A DNA stretch of 10,429 nucleotides, taken from assembly GCF_938002845.1 (NCBI RefSeq), contig NZ_CALKZP010000019.1:1-10429 (forward strand), in the 5' to 3' direction. Origin of the DNA: an uncultured Campylobacter sp. GTDB taxonomy: Bacteria; Campylobacterota; Campylobacteria; Campylobacterales; Campylobacteraceae. The position numbers were made by a program, and so were the translations under genes. Positions 6,569 through 10,429 of the stretch are shown here, one piece after another (the first letter of the stretch is position 1; each line of letters begins with the position of its first letter). The notes under the pieces are model-generated. The model was not told the origin of the DNA and did not search any database. It saw nothing but the letters and a program-made list of their open reading frames with translations.

Positions 6569-7072
6569 CTATTTTATCTTGCTTGGATCCAGTGCGATCT
6601 CGTCGTTTTTGATCACGCCGATCCCCTTATTTAGCACGTTTTGCGCGATCTGTTTAGCTTCAGCTAGCGAGTGCATCGCGAAGGTGCCGCATTGAAATTT
6701 ATTCAGTTCGGGGATCTCTGCTTGAGAGCCCACGCCCAAAATATCCTTCATACTCGCGCTCCACGCCGCTGCGACGGCACTCTCGCTAGGCGCGCCGATC
6801 ACGCTCATATAAAAGCCCGTGCGGCACCCCATCGGCGAAATGTCGATGATCTCGACGTCTGCGCTATTTAGGTGCTCGCGCATAAAGCCTGCAAAAAGAT
6901 GCTCCAGCGTATGGGTGCCGCGCTCGCTCATGATCTCTAAATTCGGACGGCAAAACCGCAGATCAAAGACGCTGATCTTATCGCCGCTTTTGGTGCTCAT
7001 GCTCTTTGCGAGCCGCACGCCAGGGGCATTCATGCGGGTATGATCGACCTTAAAACTATCTAATAATGGCAT
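6569..7072 (-). CDS. luxS: S-ribosylhomocysteine lyase LuxS
   Basis: LuxS splits S-ribosylhomocysteine into homocysteine and 4,5-dihydroxy-2,3-pentanedione, the precursor of autoinducer-2, and so recycles S-adenosylhomocysteine in the cytoplasm. The 167-aa length is normal. The N-terminus MPLLDSFKVDHTRMNAPGVR is typical of the family. Metal ligands H54 and H58 with catalytic E57 are in HTLEH (54-58). The catalytic cysteine is C83 in MGCRTGFYMS, and the third metal ligand is C128 in QCGTFAMHS. The start is fixed by AAGGAG 6 bases upstream. It has its own extended -10 promoter and a hairpin behind the stop, so it is probably monocistronic. It diverges from the tautomerase gene. No pfs or metK is nearby. 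Confidence 0.97.
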   Translation of the reverse strand: MPLLDSFKVDHTRMNAPGVRLAKSMSTKSGDKISVFDLRFCRPNLEIMSERGTHTLEHLFAGFMREHLNSADVEIIDISPMGCRTGFYMSVIGAPSESAVAAAWSASMKDILGVGSQAEIPELNKFQCGTFAMHSLAEAKQIAQNVLNKGIGVIKNDEIALDPSKIK

Positions 7073-7100
7073 ATTTTCTCCTTAAATTCAGATCACGGCG

Positions 7101-7109
7101 ATTTTAACA
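7101..7109 (-). promoter_or_regulatory. Extended -10 promoter of luxS (TGTTAAAAT)
   Basis: On the minus strand TG (7109-7108), one base, then TAAAAT (7106-7101) form an extended -10 element. Initiation near 7094 would give a leader of about 22 nt containing the AAGGAG ribosome site. No -35 is apparent, as expected for this group. Confidence 0.6.
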
Positions 7110-7148
7110 TAAATTTTGCACTTTTAGGCGCACAGACGAAATTTTAGT

Positions 7149-7154
7149 TACAAT
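7149..7154 (+). promoter_or_regulatory. -10 box (TACAAT) of the tautomerase-like gene
   Basis: TACAAT, preceded by the T-rich AAATTTTAGT, lies 23 bases before the ATG at 7178. The expected start near 7161 leaves a leader of about 17 nt that includes AAGGAG. It is back to back with the luxS promoter 40 bp away. Confidence 0.5.
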
Positions 7155-7177
7155 TACGTTTATTTTAAGGAGAATTA

Positions 7178-7387
7178 ATGCCCTACATAAACGTCAAAAT
7201 CACCAAAGAGCGCGGCGGCTTAAGTCGCGAACAAAAAGCAAGGCTCGTAAAAGACCTAACCGATGCCCTGGTAGCCGTGCTAGGCAGGGGCGAGAAAACT
7301 ACGGTCGTGACGATAGACGAAATATCCACTGACGACTACGCGATCGGCGGACGGCTAGTAAGCGAAATCAGGGAGCGGCAGAGCTAA
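7178..7387 (+). CDS. 4-oxalocrotonate tautomerase-family protein
   Basis: The 69-aa protein has the 4-OT architecture: Pro2, which becomes the N-terminal catalytic proline after Met removal, in MPYINVKIT, then a helix with SREQKARLVKDLTDALV, the second strand TTVVTIDEI, and the closing YAIGGRLVSE typical of small tautomerases (compare GIGGELAS in 4-OT). Members are hexamers that move protons in enol/keto substrates. The substrate here is unknown, and no catechol meta-cleavage genes are present, so a degradative role is not supported. AAGGAG lies 7 bases before the ATG. It is divergent from luxS and appears monocistronic. Confidence 0.9.
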   Translation: MPYINVKITKERGGLSREQKARLVKDLTDALVAVLGRGEKTTVVTIDEISTDDYAIGGRLVSEIRERQS

Positions 7388-7710
7388 GCTCGCGCGTCAA
7401 GCTAACTTTGAAAAGTCAAATTTTAGAATTTTAAAATTTTCACACAAAATTCTATGCGGCAGGCTCCGCTTTTAAGGGAATAAAATTTGCGACAACCTCA
7501 GCTTGCAAGATGAAATTTTACGCTAAATTCCATGCTGTAAAATTCCAAAAACCAACCGAGCGGAAATTTTAAAGCGGGTCTAATGGTGAAATTCTTTGAA
7601 AAAACCGGCAAGATAGAATTTATGCAAATTTCAAAATCTTACTAGATAAAATTTAAGCCTCGCAAAGTTTAAAATTTCGCAAAATATAAATAGACAATAT
7701 TCTTAGCGAG
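7388..7710. other. 323-bp AT-word-rich intergenic region
   Basis: This lies between the 3' ends of the convergent tautomerase and YhbP-like genes. It is dominated by AAATTTT/AAAATTC words, including AAAATTCC at 7539-7546. A 20-codon frame at 7583-7645 has no ribosome site. I see no terminator with a clear T run and no RNA gene. Confidence 0.6.
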
Positions 7711-8124
7711 CTAGCGCTCCCAAATTAGCTTTTTGCCGAAAGTTAGAGTATTATCGGTCATTTTCATCCAATCGATTCTGATCGTAAAAAAATCGGTCTC
7801 CATCGCGCGCGCAAACGGGAAGCGCTTAAGATATAGCGAGGTTTCGCGCTCATCCGCGCTACGGATATGGCCGCAAATCTGCACGCCTTTGATCCTGCCT
7901 ACAAATTTCGTATCCAGCGCGACTGTAGCCGCAACTCCGCGGTTGGCAAAGACTGCTTTGATATGCTCGGAGTCGCTCGCGCTTGCGATGATGAGCTCCT
8001 TATTTTGCGGATCGTAGGCATAAAATGCACTGCAGCAATATGGCAGATTATTGCGCAAAACTCCGAGAGATAGGAGTTTCATCCTGCCTAAAAACTCGTC
8101 GAATTTATCCTGAGCGGCACACAT
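7711..8124 (-). CDS. yhbP: YhbP (UPF0306) family split-barrel protein
   Basis: The 137-aa protein matches E. coli YhbP along its length, most clearly at the C-terminus: MTDNTLTFGKKLIWER (122-137), the region IKGVQICGHIR (78-88), and RFPFARAM (101-108). The family belongs to the pyridoxamine 5'-phosphate oxidase-like split barrels, which usually bind FMN or related cofactors. No activity of YhbP is established and I assign none. The start at 8124 is chosen because AAGGAGG lies 6 bases upstream; an in-frame TTG at 8154 would lie inside the promoter. It diverges from dut and has its own TATAAT box. Confidence 0.86.
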   Translation of the reverse strand: MCAAQDKFDEFLGRMKLLSLGVLRNNLPYCCSAFYAYDPQNKELIIASASDSEHIKAVFANRGVAATVALDTKFVGRIKGVQICGHIRSADERETSLYLKRFPFARAMETDFFTIRIDWMKMTDNTLTFGKKLIWER

Positions 8125-8145
8125 TTTAAGCCTCCTTTTTACTAA

Positions 8146-8151
8146 ATTATA
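8146..8151 (-). promoter_or_regulatory. -10 box (TATAAT) of the yhbP-like gene
   Basis: The minus strand reads TTGTATAATTTAG, a perfect -10 hexamer. A start near 8139 leaves a leader of about 15 nt that holds the AAGGAGG ribosome site. Confidence 0.65.
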
Positions 8152-8172
8152 CAATGATTTTCTTTTATTAGC

Positions 8173-8178
8173 TATAAT
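8173..8178 (+). promoter_or_regulatory. -10 box (TATAAT) of dut
   Basis: A perfect TATAAT is preceded by the T-rich TTTTCTTTTATTAGC, the usual Campylobacter arrangement without a -35. A start near 8185 leaves about 20 nt of leader containing AGGAG. Only 21 bp separate it from the oppositely directed TATAAT, so the two promoters may interfere. Confidence 0.72.
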
Positions 8179-8204
8179 CGCGAGCCAAAATTAGGAGAAT
8201 TTTT

Positions 8205-8894
8205 ATGGAAAATTATAAAAAAGTAAAAGAGATGTTTTTGATGCAGCAAGCCCTAAACGACGAAACAAATGGCGTGGGCTGGGAGGACGGCTATACAAAA
8301 AACGGCAAACTTATCAACTGGAAGCGCTGCATTTACATGGAATGCGCAGAGCTCATCGATAGCTTTGCGTGGAAGCATTGGAAAAATATCTCTGCAGCGC
8401 CGGACGTGAATAATATCGTCATCGAGATCGTTGATATTTGGCACTTCGTGATGAGCTATATTTTAGAGCAATATTACGGCGGCAAAGACATCGACCACAT
8501 CGTAAGCGACGTCACGGCAGTAAGCGGATTTGCGGAGTTTAGCTCCTACGCCTACGATGTGCGCGAATACAGCATCTACGAAATCGTAAACGACATCGAG
8601 CTCATAATCCACGAAACGAGCGGCTTTGAGCTGCAAATCGGCGAGCTGCTGACCGATTTTTTTCGCGTGGCGATTAAATGTGGCGTGAGCTTAGACATTC
8701 TTTTTGCCAAATATATCGGTAAAAACGTGCTAAATAAATTCCGCCAAGACCACGGTTACAAAGAAGGCGGCTACCGCAAAATCTGGGGAGACCTTGAAGA
8801 TAACGAGGTGCTAATCGAGGCGCTATCAAAAGGCGCAGTAAGCGCAAACGAAATTTACGAGCAATTGCAAAAGATCTACGACGCGACGAAGTGA
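8205..8894 (+). CDS. dut: Dimeric dUTPase (MazG-fold all-alpha dUTP/dUDP diphosphatase)
   Basis: This hydrolyses dUTP (and dUDP in this family) to dUMP, keeping uracil out of DNA and feeding thymidylate synthesis. The 229-aa length equals that of the structurally characterised C. jejuni enzyme. Metal ligands fall at the same positions as I recall for it: E46 and E49 in ECAELIDSFAWKHWK, and E74 and D77 in EIVDIWHF. NETNGVGWEDG-like residues near 18-29 and INWKRCIYME (37-46) form the nucleotide pocket in this family. Later helices with KNVLNKFRQDHGYKEGGYRK (174-193) close the active site. It is unrelated to the trimeric all-beta dUTPase. AGGAG lies 8 bases before the ATG. It is monocistronic by layout. 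Confidence 0.96.
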   Translation: MENYKKVKEMFLMQQALNDETNGVGWEDGYTKNGKLINWKRCIYMECAELIDSFAWKHWKNISAAPDVNNIVIEIVDIWHFVMSYILEQYYGGKDIDHIVSDVTAVSGFAEFSSYAYDVREYSIYEIVNDIELIIHETSGFELQIGELLTDFFRVAIKCGVSLDILFAKYIGKNVLNKFRQDHGYKEGGYRKIWGDLEDNEVLIEALSKGAVSANEIYEQLQKIYDATK

Positions 8895-9026
8895 AGTCGT
8901 GGGTTTGCGCGCGAGATTTCCCTTTGAAATTTTGAAATTTCATCTATAAAATTTCGGCAAGCAAATTTTAAAAAAGGGCTTTGATTTGGAATTCTGCAAT
9001 TTTGAGCCTGAAATTTTATGCAATGC

Positions 9027-9068
9027 TTTGCTTGCATACAAGTGGCAAAATTCCGCGTAGCAAGCAAA
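9027..9068. repeat. 9-bp inverted repeat between dut and the EI24-like gene
   Basis: TTTGCTTGC (9027-9035) and GCAAGCAAA (9060-9068) are exact reverse complements, separated by 24 bases that contain AAAATTCC (9047-9054). There is no T run after it on the plus strand, so a dut terminator is only possible, not clear. The rest of 8895-9153 is AT-word spacer without a gene. Confidence 0.4.
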
Positions 9069-9153
9069 TAAATATTCGCAGCAGGCAAAATCTTTACGCA
9101 CTATAAATGAGCAGATTAAACGCGGGCGGGTAATCAAAGCATAAATTTCATAT

Positions 9154-9159
9154 TATAAT
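9154..9159 (+). promoter_or_regulatory. -10 box (TATAAT) upstream of the EI24-like gene
   Basis: A perfect TATAAT in the context AAATTTCATATTATAATGCGAG. The expected start is at about 9165-9167, which coincides with an ATG at 9165. The leader to the EI24-like start would then be about 125 nt, long for this window. Confidence 0.65.
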
Positions 9160-9164
9160 GCGAG

Positions 9165-9269
9165 ATGAGCCGGCTAAAGCAAGCGAATGAGCCAAGTGGG
9201 CGGATCAATGAGGCGCTTTCGTGCGGTAGCCAAATTGCTCAGCTCAAATTCCGTCGCAAAAGTCGCTAA
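9165..9269 (+). CDS. Possible 34-codon leaderless upstream ORF
   Basis: The frame starts at ATG 9165, six bases after the TATAAT, and ends at TAA 9267-9269, 22 bases before the EI24-like start. It would encode a basic peptide beginning MSRLKQANEPSGRINEA and ending FRRKSR. Because the ATG lies at the predicted transcription start, translation would be leaderless. I recognise no family. It may be a leader peptide or simply a chance frame. Confidence 0.25.
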   Translation: MSRLKQANEPSGRINEALSCGSQIAQLKFRRKSR

Positions 9270-9291
9270 AATAACGCAAATAGGAGCATAC

Positions 9292-10032
9292 ATGGGTAGA
9301 ATTTTTAATTTGGCAAAGCAGGATTTTTTTACGCGCAAGTTTATTTTGCTCTCGCTATTGCCGCTTGTGTGCTCGCTCATAATCTTAGGTACGCTCGCAT
9401 TTTTCGGCGGCAAAGAGCTTTTTGACGCGCTTTCGCAGGGCGCGCAAAGCGGCGATTTTAGCTTCTTGGACGAGCAGCGTTTCCCGGTAATTGCAAAAAT
9501 TCTAAGCTTTACTGCTACGAAGTGGATTATCGGCGCGATTTTTTCGGTGTTTGCCAGCTTTGCAGTACTGATGCTTAGCGTGTTTTGTGCGCTTATCATC
9601 GCGGCCTTTTTGACGCCCGCAGTCACTAAAGAGATCAACGCCCGCCACTACCGCCTAATCCGCGCGGATGAAGCGAGCACGGCGCGAGTGCTAAAGCTGA
9701 TGAGCCTTGAAATTTTAAAATTTTTAGCGATTTTATTTATCTGCTCGGTGCTTTTGTTTGTGCCGGTAATAAATTTATTCATCATCAACGTGCCGTTTTT
9801 TTATATCTATTACAAGCTGGTTCTAATCGACGTCGCTTCAAATGCGTTAAGCGCGAAAAGCTTCGAGCGCTCTTATAAAATGGGCGGCGGATATAAATTT
9901 GCTCTAAGCGCTTTTATTTTTTATCTGCTGTGTTTGATCCCGCTGGTAGGATTATTTTTCCAGCTATTTTTCATCATCTTTTTGACGCACATAGTGTTGA
10001 TAGACGAAAGCGCCCGCAATAAAAATCGCTAA
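9292..10032 (+). CDS. EI24/CysZ-like integral membrane protein
   Basis: The 246-aa protein has about five hydrophobic segments (17-37, 78-110 probably a hairpin, 139-160, 161-180, 203-232). The layout matches EI24 domain proteins: an N-terminal helix, a soluble loop, FLTPAVTKEINARHY after the second helix, then RSYKMGGGYKFAL before the last hydrophobic pair and a C-terminal VLIDESARNKNR. E. coli CysZ in this superfamily is a sulfate transporter. Epsilonproteobacterial members are uncharacterised and no cys genes are nearby, so a transport role is only a possibility. The start at 9292 is preferred because AGGAG lies 5 bases upstream; an in-frame ATG at 9187 would add 35 basic residues and has no ribosome site. 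Confidence 0.83.
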   Translation: MGRIFNLAKQDFFTRKFILLSLLPLVCSLIILGTLAFFGGKELFDALSQGAQSGDFSFLDEQRFPVIAKILSFTATKWIIGAIFSVFASFAVLMLSVFCALIIAAFLTPAVTKEINARHYRLIRADEASTARVLKLMSLEILKFLAILFICSVLLFVPVINLFIINVPFFYIYYKLVLIDVASNALSAKSFERSYKMGGGYKFALSAFIFYLLCLIPLVGLFFQLFFIIFLTHIVLIDESARNKNR

Positions 10033-10070
10033 AGATTAACTAAAATCAATGAAAAATTTTGAAATTTTCA

Positions 10071-10076
10071 TAAAAT
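10071..10076 (+). promoter_or_regulatory. Possible -10 box (TAAAAT) of the small four-cysteine gene
   Basis: TAAAAT directly follows an A/T-rich imperfect hairpin (ATGAAAA 10049-10055, TTTTCAT 10065-10071). A start near 10083 would give about 22 nt of leader holding AAAGGA. The gene could instead be read through from the EI24-like gene 73 bp upstream. Confidence 0.4.
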
Positions 10077-10105
10077 AGTGCGAAATTTTTTAAGAAAGGA
10101 TTTCT

Positions 10106-10309
10106 ATGAAATCAGGCGATATTTACATTTGCAATATATGTTCGCTCAAAAGCAGCGACGATGAAAACGCGGTCTTTATCAAGGCGCATAAAAACGGCGA
10201 GACGGTGCATATCTGCACATCCTGCATGCCTAGCGTCATCCACGGCTCAGGCATGGTCGTAAAAAGCAACTCCGAGATCGAAGAAGAGCTTCAAGACGCT
10301 ACAAACTAG
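10106..10309 (+). CDS. Small protein with two CxxC knuckles (putative zinc ribbon)
   Basis: The 67-aa cytoplasmic protein has CNIC at residues 9-12 and CTSC at 37-40, separated by 24 residues, the layout of a zinc-ribbon or rubredoxin-like knuckle pair. The segment between is FIKAHKNGETVHI. The C-terminus (SNSEIEEELQDATN) is acidic. No catalytic motif, signal peptide or membrane segment is present. AAAGGA lies 6 bases before the ATG. I do not recognise a characterised family; metal binding is inferred from the cysteines. It follows the EI24-like gene in the same direction and precedes the hairpin-plus-octamer array. Confidence 0.8.
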   Translation: MKSGDIYICNICSLKSSDDENAVFIKAHKNGETVHICTSCMPSVIHGSGMVVKSNSEIEEELQDATN

Positions 10310-10327
10310 CTGCTAGCACGACTTACC

Positions 10328-10365
10328 GCGGCGCGTTTTAATTTGTTTATTAATCTGCGCGCCGC
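10328..10365. repeat. GC-rich hairpin with AT inner stem
   Basis: GCGGCGCG (10328-10335) pairs perfectly with CGCGCCGC (10358-10365). Inside, TTAAT (10338-10342) can pair with ATTAA (10349-10353) around TTGTTT. It lies 19 bases after the small four-cysteine gene and may serve as its terminator, but A residues rather than a T run follow on the plus strand. The octamer array starts at the next base. Confidence 0.55.
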
Positions 10366-10429
10366 AAAATTCCAAAATTCCAAAATTCCAAAATTCCAAA
10401 ATTCCAAAATTCCAAAATTCCAAAATTCC
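10366..10429. repeat. Tandem array of the octamer AAAATTCC, eight copies, running off the window
   Basis: Eight uninterrupted identical copies (64 bp) occupy the last bases of the window, so the true copy number is unknown. The 8-bp period is not a multiple of three, so any coding overlap would be phase-variable. I see no gene over it within the window. Each copy contains AAATTC, a match to RAATTY. Confidence 0.95.

Noticed and set aside
7583..7645. 20-codon frame in the spacer after the tautomerase gene
   Set aside because: No ribosome site or promoter, and the spacer is dominated by AT words; too short to support.
8926..8941. GAAATT/AATTTC stem-loop after dut as terminator
   Set aside because: A/T-only weak stem made of the common genome words, with no T run.
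9174..9638. 154-codon minus-strand frame opposite the EI24-like gene
   Set aside because: Antisense to a well-supported membrane protein; Ser/Lys-rich translation is the mirror of hydrophobic codons.
10366..10429. Octamer array as a CRISPR or replication iteron cluster
   Set aside because: There are no spacers between repeats, so it is not CRISPR; no dnaA, rep gene or other origin features are nearby to support iterons.

Overview
The window looks like a Campylobacter-type chromosome with moderate GC. The supports are the pervasive AAATTTT/AAAATTC words between and inside genes, sigma70 promoters with a good -10 and no clear -35, the gene set (a dimeric MazG-fold dUTPase of exactly 229 aa, LuxS, a MnmA with the usual two cysteines), and a pepP-folK-flhG order that recalls the folK-flhF-flhG block of Campylobacter. 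The absence of flhF and the loss of normal FlhG features suggest a non-flagellated species. Campylobacter gracilis is the best guess, but this is inference and not proven by the sequence.

Layout. Positions 1-1784 (+): the tail of an Xaa-Pro aminopeptidase, then folK (HPPK), then a divergent FlhG/MinD-like ATPase, all overlapping end to start. Positions 1900-3533 (+): a LOG-family protein and mnmA (tRNA 2-thiouridylase), overlapping by ATGA. Positions 3534-4043: a long gap without a convincing gene. Positions 4044-6003 (-): a membrane-anchored DKNYY-like repeat protein and a small cupin. Positions 6004-6568: a second gap, ending in the hairpin behind luxS. Positions 6569-7387: luxS (-) and a 4-oxalocrotonate tautomerase-like gene (+), divergent from a shared 105-bp promoter region. 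Positions 7388-7710: an AT-word-rich gap. Positions 7711-8894: a YhbP-family split-barrel protein (-) and dut (+), again divergent with clear TATAAT boxes on both strands. Positions 9292-10309 (+): an EI24/CysZ-like membrane protein and a small four-cysteine protein. The window ends inside a tandem array of AAAATTCC, eight exact copies, directly abutting a GC-rich hairpin.

Most genes are unlinked housekeeping functions: folate synthesis, tRNA modification, nucleotide-pool sanitation, and methyl-cycle/AI-2 production. The unusual material is the FlhG-like protein and the repeated word. The FlhG-like protein has no N-terminal FlhF-activating helix, has altered catalytic aspartates, and carries an Asn/Ser-rich insertion of about 150 residues. 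The word AAAATTCC recurs across the window, helps build that insertion, and forms the terminal array. I saw no tRNA, rRNA, CRISPR array, insertion sequence or phage gene.
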